NCBI GenBank assembly: GCA_963846885.1
Contig: CAWJXS010000012.1
Location: forward strand, 62,001-126,000
DNA: 64,000 bases
DNA from: RPQJ01 sp963846885
GTDB taxonomy: Bacteria > Pseudomonadota > Gammaproteobacteria > Steroidobacterales > Steroidobacteraceae
Reading direction: 5' to 3'
The position numbers and the translations under genes are program-made. Every line of letters starts with the position of its first letter. The first letter of the stretch is position 1. Below the pieces are notes generated by a model. That model ran no database searches and had not been told where the DNA came from. It saw nothing but the letters and a program-made list of their open reading frames with translations. Shown here one piece after another: positions 37,184 through 46,922 of the stretch.

Positions 37184-37334
37184 GGGCTAGTCGGAACGCG
37201 CTACGCGCGACGAGAGCGCCGACGGGAGCCCTCACCCGCGCCTGCGGCCGACCTCTCCCGCGGCCGGGAGAGGTGAACTCAGCGCGCAATCGCGCGCTTC
37301 CGACTAACCCCTAGCCCCTAGCCCCTAGCCCCTC
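37165..37334. repeat. GGGGCTA tandem units forming a long inverted repeat between convergent genes
   Basis: Three GGGGCTA units (37168-37190) followed by GTCGGAA face four TAGCCCC units preceded by TTCCGAC (37299-37331). The arms can pair over about 30 bases, and the space between holds a second hairpin CCTCTCCCGCGG / CCGGGAGAGG. Both flanking genes, the LEA14-like lipoprotein and glgA, end in ...GARG followed by TAG, all coded by the repeats. A bidirectional terminator is the likely role. Confidence 0.8.
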
Positions 37335-38786
37335 CAACCCCTCGTAGAGCGCCTCATAGTCGGCGACGCGCGCATCCCACGAAAAATCCTGCCGCATGCC
37401 GTTCTGCATCAGGCGGCGCCAAACGCTCGGCCAGCCATACCATTCGAACGCCGTCTGCAGGGCCCAGCGCAGGCCGCCTGCGTCGAAGTCGTTGAAGACC
37501 ACGCCGGTGCCCGTGCTCGTGGCGGGATCGAAATGCTGCACGCTGTCGGCGAGCCCGCCCGTGCGCCGGACCACGGGCACCGTGCCGTACTTGAGGCTGT
37601 ACATCTGGTTGAGACCGCACGGCTCATACAGCGACGGCATCAGGAAGATGTCCGCGGCGGCCTCGATGAAGTGCGCGAGTTCCTCGCTGTAGCCGCTGTA
37701 GAACACGACGCGTCCCGGGAAGCTTTGCTGCAGTTCGTGCATGAACTGCTCGTACTGCGGCTCGCCGCTGCCCAGCGCCACGAAGCGGAAATCATGTTGC
37801 TGCAGCAGCGCGGGGAGCGTGTCGGCCAGCAGGTCGATGCCCTTCTGCCGCGTGAGGCGCGTCACCATGCCCACGAGCGGAGCGGAGACGGGCGCCGGCA
37901 TGCGCAACAGGTCGAGCAGCGAGTCGCGATTGCGCGCCTTGCCTGCGAGATTCTCGGGCCCGTAGTTGAAAGGCAGGTAGCGATCCGTCGCGGGGTTCCA
38001 CGCGTCGTAGTCGACGCCGTTCAGGATGCCGCTGACTGCATTGCTGCGGGCGCGCAGGTCGGCGTCGAGTCCGTAGCCACCCTCGGGGGTGCAGATCTCC
38101 TGCGCGTAAGTCGGGCTCACCGTCGTTACGGCGTCCGCATGGAGGATGCCGTGTCGCATCGGGTTGATGCGGCCCAGTCCGAGGTCGCCCTGATGCAGTG
38201 ATTCGACGCCGAGGCCTGGCCCGACGTCGGCGGCCGCCGCGGCGCTGAACACGCCCTGGTAACCGATGTTGTGGATGGTGAACACGCTGCGCGTGGCGCC
38301 GAAAATACCCGTGTCCCAGGCATACGCGGTGCGCAGCAGCAACGGCGCGAACGCCGTGTGCCAGTCGTTGCAGTGGACGATGTCCGGCGCGAAACCGAGC
38401 CGCTGGCAGCTCTCGAGCGCGGCGCGCGTGAGCACCAGGTAGCGCACATGCTCGTCCGCCGCATCGGAGTAGATGAACGGGCGGTCGAAGACGGCCGGGC
38501 AGTCGATGAAGTGGACCCAGAGGTCCGACCCGGGCAGGCGCGCCTCGTGCACGTCATAGTGGAACTCGGCAGCGCCGACCGTGACGGACGCGCCCTGCAG
38601 CGGGACCACGGGTCGCTGCTCGCAGCCCTGCAATTCGGACAGCGCATGCAGCGGTGCGAATACCCGCACGTCATGCCCACGCCGATGCAGCTGGCGCGAC
38701 AACGCCGCCGCCACGTCGCCGAGGCCGCCGGTCTTGGCAAAGGGGGAAATCTCCGCCGTCAGGAAACAGATGCGCTGGCGTGCCAT
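37311..38786 (-). CDS. glgA: Glycogen synthase (ADP-glucose)
   Basis: A 491-residue GT5 glycosyltransferase: ICFLTAEISPFAKTGGLGDVAAAL is the ADP-glucose binding KTGGL motif, NGVDYDAWNP and VTRLTRQKGIDLLADTLP are in the C-terminal Rossmann domain, and FLMPSLYEPCGLNQMYSLKYGTVPVVRRTGGLADSV is the conserved substrate region. It extends alpha-1,4-glucan chains. Start at 38786 begins the conserved sequence. Convergent with glgC and the LEA14-like gene, which suggests glycogen storage and stress genes are grouped. Confidence 0.95.
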   Translation of the reverse strand: MARQRICFLTAEISPFAKTGGLGDVAAALSRQLHRRGHDVRVFAPLHALSELQGCEQRPVVPLQGASVTVGAAEFHYDVHEARLPGSDLWVHFIDCPAVFDRPFIYSDAADEHVRYLVLTRAALESCQRLGFAPDIVHCNDWHTAFAPLLLRTAYAWDTGIFGATRSVFTIHNIGYQGVFSAAAAADVGPGLGVESLHQGDLGLGRINPMRHGILHADAVTTVSPTYAQEICTPEGGYGLDADLRARSNAVSGILNGVDYDAWNPATDRYLPFNYGPENLAGKARNRDSLLDLLRMPAPVSAPLVGMVTRLTRQKGIDLLADTLPALLQQHDFRFVALGSGEPQYEQFMHELQQSFPGRVVFYSGYSEELAHFIEAAADIFLMPSLYEPCGLNQMYSLKYGTVPVVRRTGGLADSVQHFDPATSTGTGVVFNDFDAGGLRWALQTAFEWYGWPSVWRRLMQNGMRQDFSWDARVADYEALYEGLEGLGARG

Positions 38787-38869
38787 GGGCCCACTAGTTT
38801 GCCACACACGGGTGCGGGCTCAGCACGATCCGGGTGGCTGCCGGGGCGGGCGCCGGTATCCTGCAGCCC

Positions 38870-39787
38870 ATGAACGAGAGAGTCATCGACGACGAACCTG
38901 TGGCGGCTCCCGAATTCCGCCGCATTGCTCGCGCCATCGAGTTCGTGGCCGCCAATGTCCGCAACCAGCCGTCGCTGGCGGAGATCGCCGCGGCCGCCCA
39001 TTGGAGCGAGTATCACTTCGCACGCGAGTTCCGCCGCTGGACGGGCATCTCGCCCAAGCTCTGGCTGCAAGGCCTGTCGCTCACCGCCGCCCAGCAGTCG
39101 CTGGCGGACCAGCGGTCCGTGCTCCAGGCGGCGATCGACGCCGGCCTCTCGGGACCCGGCCGGCTGCACGACCTGTTCGTCACCCTGGAAGCCGTGACGC
39201 CTGGCGAATTCAAGTCGCGCGGCCGCGGACTGACGCTGCGGCATGGCGTCGCCCCGTCGCCGTTCGGCGACGCGCTGATCGTGCATTCGGCGCGTGGCAT
39301 CGCCTTCCTCGCTTTCGCTGACGAAAGCGGCGGCTTCGATGGCTACGACGCCTTCCGGGCCGCATGGAGGGATGCAACCTGGGAACGCGACGATGCCGGT
39401 GCTTGCCGCATCGCGCACGCGATCTGGAGTGACGAGCCGGCCGCCGACCGCCGGCTCACGCTCTGGGTCCACGGCAGTAATTTCCAGCTGCAGGTATGGC
39501 GCGCGCTGCTGGCAGCGGGACAACACCGCACCCTCAGTTACCAGCAGCTGGCGCAGTCGATCGGTCGCGGTTCGGCGAGCCGCGCAGTGGGCACCGCGGT
39601 GGGAGCGAACCCGGTGGCATGGTTGATTCCATGCCATCACGTGCTGCGCGCCAACGGCGCGCTGGGGGGTTATCGCTGGGGACTGGACCGCAAGCAGGCG
39701 ATGCTCGCGTGGGAATTCGCGCGCTCGGTCAGGAACGCTTCTCGTCGTCGTCCTTCGGCTTCTCCCGCTTCGGCAGGATCGCGCTGA
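38870..39787 (+). CDS. Ada-like AraC-type regulator fused to O6-methylguanine-DNA methyltransferase
   Basis: A 305-residue two-domain protein: residues 12-105 are an AraC-type helix-turn-helix (IEFVAANVRNQPSLAEIAAAAHWSEYHFAREFRRWTG), and residues 190-290 are a methyltransferase with the acceptor motif LIPCHHVLRANGALGGYRWG (Cys in PCHH). The zinc-cluster AdaA methyl-phosphotriester domain of E. coli Ada is missing, so methylation sensing by Cys38-type chemistry cannot occur; direct O6-methylguanine repair can. Its last 59 bases overlap the 3-prime end of phaR on the opposite strand. Confidence 0.88.
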   Translation: MNERVIDDEPVAAPEFRRIARAIEFVAANVRNQPSLAEIAAAAHWSEYHFAREFRRWTGISPKLWLQGLSLTAAQQSLADQRSVLQAAIDAGLSGPGRLHDLFVTLEAVTPGEFKSRGRGLTLRHGVAPSPFGDALIVHSARGIAFLAFADESGGFDGYDAFRAAWRDATWERDDAGACRIAHAIWSDEPAADRRLTLWVHGSNFQLQVWRALLAAGQHRTLSYQQLAQSIGRGSASRAVGTAVGANPVAWLIPCHHVLRANGALGGYRWGLDRKQAMLAWEFARSVRNASRRRPSASPASAGSR

Positions 39788-40214
39788 GCATCGATTCCTG
39801 CATCTTCGCGAGCGTCTCGATGTTCTGGCGCGTGAGGTCGGCCATGGTCGCGAGCGGCGTGTGCGCGACGATCTTCGAGATCTGCGCCTGCAGCGATTCC
39901 TGCTGGTGCAGGAACGTTTCCACGCTCTTCTCGAGGAAGCTCGCGAGGAACCCCTGCATCGAGTTGCCGTAGAAACGGATGATCGACTCGAGCACGGTCG
40001 TGCTCAGGATGGGCCGTCCGAACTGCTCCTGCTCGGCGATCACCTGCAGCAGGATGTGGCGGGTGATGTCGGTCCCCGTCTTGTCCTCGACCACGCGGAT
40101 CTTCTCGCCCTTGACGATCAGCAGGCGGATGTCGTCGAGGGTGATGTGACGGCTTTGCGAGGCGTCGTACAGGCGACGGTTCGCGTATTTCTTGATCAGG
40201 CGTTCCTGGCTCAT
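39729..40214 (-). CDS. phaR: Polyhydroxyalkanoate synthesis repressor
   Basis: A 161-residue regulator: the N-terminal DNA-binding region KKYANRRLYDASQSRHITLDDIRLLI and the PHB-accumulation region TDITRHILLQVIAEQE are diagnostic of PhaR. PhaR binds PHA granules and represses phasin and PHA genes until granules form. Start at 40214 begins the conserved sequence. Operator-like sites lie at 40240-40262 and in the phasin promoter. The 3-prime end overlaps the repair gene. Confidence 0.94.
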   Translation of the reverse strand: MSQERLIKKYANRRLYDASQSRHITLDDIRLLIVKGEKIRVVEDKTGTDITRHILLQVIAEQEQFGRPILSTTVLESIIRFYGNSMQGFLASFLEKSVETFLHQQESLQAQISKIVAHTPLATMADLTRQNIETLAKMQESMLSAILPKREKPKDDDEKRS

Positions 40215-40239
40215 GGCCCGAAGTGTACCTGACCGGTTG

Positions 40240-40262
40240 TGCGGTGCACGAAATGCGGTGCA
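40240..40262. promoter_or_regulatory. PhaR-type sites upstream of phaR (autoregulation)
   Basis: Two copies of TGCGGTGCA (40240-40248 and 40254-40262), 14 bases apart, stand 26 bases before the phaR start codon. They match the TGC-rich inverted motif bound by PhaR proteins, so autorepression is likely. Confidence 0.6.
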
Positions 40263-40315
40263 ACACGCCGCACGGGGCAGTGGCGGAACTCGCCGCTGCC
40301 CGTGCAGGAGCAGCC

Positions 40316-40663
40316 TCAGGCGGCCTTGCCGCTCGCGAAACTCGAGGCGTCTTCCATCCACTTGGCGAGGCTGGCCTGCGATTCAGTGGCCATTTCCGCC
40401 AGCGCCTGCTGCCGCAGGGTCGCCTTCTCGGCGAACTTCGTCGCGATTTCCCGCTGCGTGGCGAGCAGGGTGGGCAGGTCCTTGGCCTTGACCGAGGCGT
40501 GCAACTGGTCGAGCGCCAGCTGCATCAGGTCGCCCGTCACTTCGTACTGGAAGCGGGCGACGCGCTCGATGTTGCCGACCAGCGTCTCGTTGAAACGGGT
40601 CGCGGGGGCGAAAGCGCGCTTGGCAAAGTCCGTGTAGTCCGTCGTCGTCTTCGTGGCGGCCAT
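40316..40663 (-). CDS. phaP: Phasin family protein
   Basis: A 115-residue amphipathic helical protein (TTTDYTDFAKRAFAPATRFNETLVGNIERVARFQYE ... LMQLALDQLHAS) of the phasin family, which coats PHA granules. AAGGA precedes the ATG at 40663. It is downstream of two PhaR-type sites and separated from phaR by 100 bases. Short for a phasin but complete. Confidence 0.88.
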   Translation of the reverse strand: MAATKTTTDYTDFAKRAFAPATRFNETLVGNIERVARFQYEVTGDLMQLALDQLHASVKAKDLPTLLATQREIATKFAEKATLRQQALAEMATESQASLAKWMEDASSFASGKAA

Positions 40664-40724
40664 GGGAATTCCTTTCTGCGGGCGGGTAGGGCGTGTCATG
40701 GCCGCATTGTAGCAGCGGAGCTTT

Positions 40725-40789
40725 TTGCAGTGCAATAAGTCGGCTGAACTGCTTTCCAAGGCGTATCGCTCTTTCTTGTTGCGGCGCAA
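40725..40789. promoter_or_regulatory. Two PhaR-type operators in the phaP / maoC divergent promoter
   Basis: TTGCAGTGCAA (40725-40735) and TTGCGGCGCAA (40779-40789) are perfect inverted repeats around one central base, 54 bases apart start to start, close to five DNA turns. They sit between the phasin and the MaoC gene, so PhaR may control both. Motif and position are directly seen; binding is inferred from known PhaR sites. Confidence 0.65.
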
Positions 40790-40866
40790 TATCAAGCGCG
40801 AGGTTGGCGTCCCGCCGGCTTCCTGCCTGCGTTACCCTGCGTGCCCCGCAACCTGAGGGCAGCAAC

Positions 40867-41346
40867 ATGGGCGAACAGTCGGCCGCGCAGCGCGTCATGG
40901 CGCAACTCCAGCCGCAGATCGGCAGCGAAATCCATTGCAGCGAGTGGCTGGACGTCAGCCAGCAGCGGATCGCCGAGTTCGCCCAGGCGACCGGCGACCA
41001 CCAGTGGATCCACGTCGACCCCGAGCGTGCCGCGCGCGAATCGCCGTGGCGTTCGACGATCGCGCACGGCTACCTGACCCTGTCGCTGTACCCGCTGCTG
41101 CGGGGACTGGTCGACGCGGACAAGCCGATGTTCCCGGGGGTGACCCGCGTGATCAACTACGGGCTCGACAAGCTGCGGTTCCCGAATGCGGTGAAGTCCG
41201 GCAGCCGGGTCCGGGCGCATTGCGTATTGCTGAAAGTCGAGGAAGTGACGGGCGGCCTGCAGCTGACGGAGCAGTACACGGTGGAGATCGCCGGCGAAGC
41301 GAAGCCTGCCTGCGTGGCCGAGGCGATCATGCGCGTCTACTTCTGA
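40867..41346 (+). CDS. MaoC-like (R)-enoyl-CoA hydratase
   Basis: A 159-residue hot-dog-fold protein with the hydratase signature FAQATGDHQWIHVDPERA (catalytic Asp and His) and TIAHGYLTLSL. PhaJ-type members convert enoyl-CoA into (R)-3-hydroxyacyl-CoA for PHA synthesis. Its position beside phasin and phaR supports that role. The start at 40867 is the ATG next to the family sequence. Confidence 0.88.
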   Translation: MGEQSAAQRVMAQLQPQIGSEIHCSEWLDVSQQRIAEFAQATGDHQWIHVDPERAARESPWRSTIAHGYLTLSLYPLLRGLVDADKPMFPGVTRVINYGLDKLRFPNAVKSGSRVRAHCVLLKVEEVTGGLQLTEQYTVEIAGEAKPACVAEAIMRVYF

Positions 41347-41434
41347 CCCAATTCCCGCGCGGCATTAGCACGGCCGCCAACCTTGGCTATAGTCCGAGTC
41401 TGAGCGCAACGCCCGCAGGGCGAAGGATCCAGCC

Positions 41435-42376
41435 ATGATTTACGACAGCATCCTGCATACGATCGGCCGCACGCCGATCGTGCGCGTGAACCACATCGCG
41501 CCGAAGCACGTCTCGATCTACGTCAAGTGCGAGTTCTTCAACCCGCTCAGTTCGGTGAAGGACCGCCTCGCGATCGCGATCATCGAAGACGCGGAGAAAA
41601 GAGGCGCACTGAAGCCCGGGCAGACCGTGGTCGAGGCCACCTCCGGCAACACGGGCATCGCGCTCGCGATGGTGTGCGCTGCCAAGGGCTATCCGTTCGT
41701 CGCGGTCATGGTCGAGACGTTCTCGGTCGAGCGCCGCAAGATCATGCGCATGCTCGGCGCCAAGGTGATCCTGACGCCCGCCGCCGAACGCGGCAGCGGC
41801 ATGGTGCGCAAGGCGGCGGAGCTGGCCGAGAAGAATGGCTGGTTCCTCACGAGCCAGTTCGAGAACGCGGCCAACCCGGCGTATCACCGCCAGACCACGG
41901 GTCCGGAGATCCTGAGCGACTTCGCCGGCCGGCGGCTCGACTTCTTCGTCACGGGCTGGGGCACGGGCGGCACGCTGACCGGGGCCGGCGAGATGATCCG
42001 GCTGGCACGGCCGGACGTGCGCATCGTCGCGACCGAACCGGCCAGCGCGGCCCTGCTGTCCGGCGGCGAGTTCAAGCCGCACAAGATCCAGGGCTGGACG
42101 CCCGACTTCGTGCCGAAGGTGCTGAACCGCTCCGTGCCGCACGAGATCGTCACCGTCACCGACGAAGAATCGATCGCGGCCTCGCGCGCGCTCGCTGGCA
42201 AGGAAGGCATCTTCTGCGGCATCTCGTCGGGCGGTAATTTCGCGGCTGCGCTCAAGGTGGCGGAAAAAGCGCCGGAGGGCTCTGTGATCCTCACGGTGCT
42301 CGCCGACACCGGCGAACGCTACCTGTCGACCGCGTTGTTCGAGGGCATCGCCGAGGGCTCCGACCCGGAACCCTGA
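41435..42376 (+). CDS. cysK: Cysteine synthase family PLP enzyme
   Basis: A 313-residue type II PLP enzyme: PLSSVKDRLAIAIIEDAEKRG has the Schiff-base Lys, VEATSGNTGIALAMV binds the O-acetylserine carboxylate, and TGWGTGGTLTGAGEMIRL plus GISSGGN are phosphate-binding. It makes cysteine from O-acetylserine and sulfide. The match is to CysK rather than CysM but the distinction is not decisive. It is isolated from other sulfur genes. Confidence 0.88.
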   Translation: MIYDSILHTIGRTPIVRVNHIAPKHVSIYVKCEFFNPLSSVKDRLAIAIIEDAEKRGALKPGQTVVEATSGNTGIALAMVCAAKGYPFVAVMVETFSVERRKIMRMLGAKVILTPAAERGSGMVRKAAELAEKNGWFLTSQFENAANPAYHRQTTGPEILSDFAGRRLDFFVTGWGTGGTLTGAGEMIRLARPDVRIVATEPASAALLSGGEFKPHKIQGWTPDFVPKVLNRSVPHEIVTVTDEESIAASRALAGKEGIFCGISSGGNFAAALKVAEKAPEGSVILTVLADTGERYLSTALFEGIAEGSDPEP

Positions 42377-42473
42377 GCCACGCGTAACGGGCACATCCGC
42401 GAGCGAGCGGCGTGCGAATCGGGGATAATGCAAAGCTTCCCCCGATCCGCGCTGTCGCGCCCGCAAACACCCG

Positions 42474-43634
42474 ATGCCTGATTCCCTGCGAAAGGTGCTA
42501 TTCGGCACCCTGATTGGTGCCCTCGTCGTCGGCTTTGCCTGGCATCTCGCGGGCGAGCGCGCGAAGCGTGCGCCTGCCACGATGGGTGGCCCCCCTGCGG
42601 CGGCCAAGGCCGGTCCTGGCGCGTCCTCCGGTGGCGGCGGGCCAGTCATCCCGGTCGTGGCGACGGCGGCGAGCCTCCAGAACCTCGCGCTGGAAGTCGA
42701 AGCCCTCGGTACCGCGAGGGCCAGCGAGTCGGTCGACGTAACCGCCAAGGTGTCCAATCTCGTCACGGCCATCCGCTTCACCGAAGGCCAGCAGGTGCCC
42801 AAGGGCGAGGTGCTGGTCGAACTCGACGGCGAGCAGGCGCGAGCCGACCTCGCGGTGGCGAATGCCGCGCTCACCGAGAGCGCGAGCCAGGTCAAGCGCA
42901 GCCGCGAGCTGTATGCCACCAAGGTGCTCTCCGACCAGCAGATCGAACAGATCGAGGCGACCCACGCGGCGAACCAGGCGCGCGTCGCGTCCGCACGGTC
43001 GCGCCTGAGCGATACCGTGATCCGCGCACCGTTCAGCGGTCGCGTCGGACTGCGCCGCGTCAGCGTCGGCGGCCTGGTCGCGCCTGGCACCGTGATCACC
43101 ACGCTCGACGACACCAGTTCGATCAAGCTCGATTTCACGGTGCCCGAGCGAGTCGTCGCAGCCATGCGTGCCGGGCTCGAGATCGAGGCGACCAGCGTCG
43201 CTTATCCGGGGCAGACGTTCTCCGGCCGCGTGGCCAGCGTCGATTCGCGCGTCGATCCCAGCACGCGTTCGGTGATCGTGCGGGCGATCGTGCCGAACGA
43301 GCAGGGGTTGCTGAAGCCCGGCATGTTCATGAACGTGCGAATCTCGCGCGGCGCCGCCGACGTCCTGGTGGTGCCCGAGGAAGCGCTGGTGCCGGAACAA
43401 GGCGACGTGTTCGTGTACGTGGTGGAAGACGGCAAGGCGTCGAAGCGCAAGATCCAGACGGGCCAGCGCACCATCGGCAACGTGCAGGTCACGGACGGCC
43501 TGCGGGCAGGCGACATGGTCGTCACCGAAGGCACGCAGAAGTTGCGTGACGGGGCCAGCGTGACGCTGGTCGAATCCGCGGCGGCGCCCAAGCGTGCCGC
43601 AGCGGGCGCGCCGGGCGGGCAGGCCGCGCAATGA
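42474..43634 (+). CDS. RND efflux system periplasmic adaptor subunit (membrane fusion protein)
   Basis: A 386-residue adaptor: N-terminal anchor segment, lipoyl-like halves (VDVTAKVSNLVTAIRFTEGQQVPKGEVLVELD), the alpha-hairpin (VANAALTESASQVKRSRELYATKVLSDQQIEQIEATHAANQAR) and the RAPFSGRVGLRRVSVGGLVAPG region. It links an RND pump to an outer-membrane channel. The stop overlaps the pump start by four bases (ATGA). No outer-membrane channel gene follows in the window. Confidence 0.92.
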   Translation: MPDSLRKVLFGTLIGALVVGFAWHLAGERAKRAPATMGGPPAAAKAGPGASSGGGGPVIPVVATAASLQNLALEVEALGTARASESVDVTAKVSNLVTAIRFTEGQQVPKGEVLVELDGEQARADLAVANAALTESASQVKRSRELYATKVLSDQQIEQIEATHAANQARVASARSRLSDTVIRAPFSGRVGLRRVSVGGLVAPGTVITTLDDTSSIKLDFTVPERVVAAMRAGLEIEATSVAYPGQTFSGRVASVDSRVDPSTRSVIVRAIVPNEQGLLKPGMFMNVRISRGAADVLVVPEEALVPEQGDVFVYVVEDGKASKRKIQTGQRTIGNVQVTDGLRAGDMVVTEGTQKLRDGASVTLVESAAAPKRAAAGAPGGQAAQ

Positions 43635-46600
43635 AGATCTCGGAGCTTTCGGTCAGGCGGCCGGTCTTCGCCGCGGTCATCAGCCTGATGCTGGTGATCC
43701 TGGGCGTGCTGGCGGCCTCGCGCCTGCCTATACGCGAGCTCCCTGACGTCGAAGCGCCGATCGTCTCGATCGACACGAACTACCTGGGTGCCGCGGCCGA
43801 CGTGGTCGAAACCAAGATCACGCAGGTGATCGAAGAACGGGTCGCCGGGCTCGAGGGCATCACCAAGATCACCTCGCAAAGCACCGACGGCCGCTCGAGC
43901 ATCAACATCGAGTTCGATCCGTCGCGCGACGTCGACGAAGCTGCCAACGACGTGCGCGATCGCGTGGCGCGCGTCGCCGACGACCTGCCGCTCGAGGCCG
44001 ATCCGCCCGAGGTCGGCAAGGTCGATTTCGGCGCCGACCCGATCATCTGGCTGTCGCTGTCGAGCGACACGATGGACGTGCTCGAGCTCACCGACTTCGC
44101 GGAGCGCGAGCTCATCGACCGCTTCAGCGTGCTGCCGGGCGTGGCGCGCGTGCGCATGGGCGGCGCTCGCCGTTACGCGATGCGCGTCTGGCTCGACCGC
44201 GAGGCGCTCGCGGCGCGGCAGCTGACCGTGGCGGACATCGAGGCGTCCCTGCGTCGCGAAAACGTGCAGTTGCCCGCGGGCCGGCTCGAATCGTCGCAGC
44301 GCGAACTCACGTTGCGCACCGAGACCGGGCTCAACACCGAGGCCGAATTTCGCGAACTCGTGATCGGCCGTGGCGCCGGTGGCTACCTCGTGCGGCTGGG
44401 GGAAGTGGCCGACGTGCGCCTGGCGGCCGAGAACGAACGCTCGATCTCCCGCACCAACGGCGTCCCGGGCATCAGCATCGGCATCGAGCAGATCTCCAAG
44501 GCCAACACGCTCGCAGTCGCGCGGGCGGTCCGCGCCGAGCGCGAGCGGGTGATCCCCGACCTGCCGGCGGGCACCAAGCTCGAGATCAACCTCGACCGCT
44601 CCATGTACATCGAAGCTTCGATGATCGAGGTGGTCGAAGCGCTCGTCATCGCGATGGGCCTCGTCATCGTGGTGATCTACCTGTTCCTCGGCAACCTGCG
44701 GGCCACGCTCGTGCCGGCCGTGACGATCCCGGTGTCGATCATCGCGGCCTTCATCGTCATGGGCGCGCTCGGCTTTTCGATCAACACGCTGACGCTGCTC
44801 GGCCTCGTGCTCGCCATCGGCCTCGTCGTCGACGACGCGATCGTCGTGCTCGAGAACATCTATCGGCGCATGGAAGCGGGCGAGCCCGCGCTGATCGCCT
44901 CGGTCGACGGCTCGCGCGAGATCGGTTTCGCCGTCGTCGCGACCACGATGGTGCTGGTGGCGGTGTTCATGCCGATGTCCTTCCTGCAGGGCAACGTCGG
45001 CAAGCTGTTCCGCGAGTTCGGCATCACGATCGCCGCGGCGGTGGCGTTTTCCTCGCTCATCGCGCTGACCCTCACGCCGATGATGACGTCGAAGCTCTTC
45101 GCGGGCGGCACGCACCGGTCGCGCATGGCAGTCGCCGTCGACGATTTCTTCCAGCGGCTGTCGGCAGCGTACGACCGCGGCCTGCGGCGGGCGATGCGCC
45201 GGCCGTGGCTGGTCGTCGCCGGCACCCTTGCGGCCACCGCCCTGGCGGCGCTGCTGCTCAAGGTGCTGCCGAGCGAGCTGGCGCCGGTCGAGGACCGCGG
45301 CTTCGTCTTCATCGGCCTGAACGGCCCCGAAGGCGCCTCGCTCGAGTACATGGACCGGCACCTGCGCATCGTCGAGGAGATCACCGCCAAGGAAATCGCG
45401 ACCGGCGACGTGGTGCGCGCCAGCGTGCGTGTCCCGGGTGGCTTTGGCGGGGCCGGCAGCCAGCTCAACGAAGCGCGTGGCTTCACGCTGCTCGCTCCGT
45501 GGGGCGAACGCGACCGCACCGCGGAGCAGATCGCGCAGTCGCTGCGCACGCAGCTCAACCCCATTCCAGGCGTGCGCGGTTTCGTGACGGTGCCGGGCGG
45601 ATTCGGCGGTGGCGGCGGCGGCGCGGCCGTGCAGGTCGTGCTGCAGGGCACGGAATACGAAGACCTCGTCCAGTGGCGCGACCTGCTGATGAAGCGCATG
45701 GGCGAGAACCCGGCGGCTGACCAACATCCAGTCGAACTACGAGGAGCGCAAGCCACAGGTCGAGGTCACGGTCGACCGCAATCGCGCGGCCGACCTCGGC
45801 ATCTCGCTGCAGACGGTGTCGCGCACGCTCGAGACCGTGCTCGGATCGCGCAACGTCACCACGTTCATCGACCGCGACCGCGAGTACAACGTCATCCTGC
45901 AGGGGCGCGCCGAAGATCGTGCCACGCCCACCGACCTCGACAACCTCTATGTCCGCTCGGATCGCACGGGCGAGCTGGTGCCGCTCGCGAACCTGGTCGT
46001 GCTGAAGGAGCTGGCAGGGCCCATGCGCCTCAATCGGTTCGACCGCCTGCGCTCGATCACGGTGAGCGCCGCGACCACGCCGGGTTACTCGCTGGGCGAT
46101 GCGCTCAGGTTCGTCGAGAACGTCGTCGCCACCGAAATGCCGCCTTCGATCAAGCTGTCGTTCGACGGCCAGTCGCGCGAGTTCAAGCAGTCCGGGTCGC
46201 AGCTGTACTGGATGTTCCTGCTCACGCTCGTGGTCGTGTTCCTGGTCCTGGCCGCGCTGTTCGAAAGTTTCCTGCACCCGTTCATCATCATCACGACGGT
46301 GCCGCTCGCCATCATCGGCGCGCTCGTCGGGCTGTGGATGTACGGGATGTCGATCAACGTCTTCAGCCAGATCGCGGCCATCATGCTCGTGGGCCTGGCC
46401 GCGAAGAACGGCATCCTGATCGTCGAGTTCGCCAACCAGTTGCGCGATCGTGGCGTGGAATACACCGAGGCCGTGATCGAGGCTGCTGCCATCCGGCTGC
46501 GCCCCGTGCTGATGACGAGTTTCTGCACGGCGTTCGGCGCACTGCCGTTGATGCTGGCCTCGGGCGCGGGCGCCGGGTCACTGCAGTCGATCGGCGTGGT

Positions 46601-46778
46601 CGTCTTCTACGGCGTCGTGATCTCCGTGCTCATGACCCTGTTGGTGGTGCCAGCCGTGTACGCACTCGTGGCGCGCAACACCGGCTCGCCGGACGACGTC
46701 GCGCACCGCCTCCAGGACCTGCGCCAGCAGGCGGCCGGTTCCAGTCCGGCCGATAGTGTCCAACACGCTGATTCTTAA
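43631..46778 (+). CDS. RND efflux permease (one single-base frameshift near 45718)
   Basis: An inner-membrane proton-driven efflux pump of about 1048 residues: MKISELSVRRPVFAAVISLMLVILG, LLGLVLAIGLVVDDAIVVLENIYRRM (TM4 with the proton-relay Asp pair) and IMLVGLAAKNGILIVEFANQLR (TM10). Short poly-Gly loops near 45596-45640 suit the hydrophobe/amphiphile type. Removing one G in CCCGGCGG at about 45715 restores ENPRLTNIQSNYEERKPQ and a normal length, so the shift is probably an assembly error. Coupled by ATGA overlap to the adaptor gene. Confidence 0.9.
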
Positions 46779-46922
46779 GGGTTAATTGCCCGGGTGGGCG
46801 GCCTGGCCGACGGCCGTGGCCGCGGCTTGCTACAATTCGCGACCGATCCCGGGTCCCATTCACGCGCACGACGCGGCCCTTTCGCACCCCGCGAGGGAGC
46901 GGCTTCCCGTCCGCGACCGGCC

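Noticed and set aside
43202..45727. 841-codon antisense frame opposite the RND genes
   Set aside because: His/Arg/Asp-rich shadow of the well-supported RND adaptor and pump; high GC makes long antisense frames common here.
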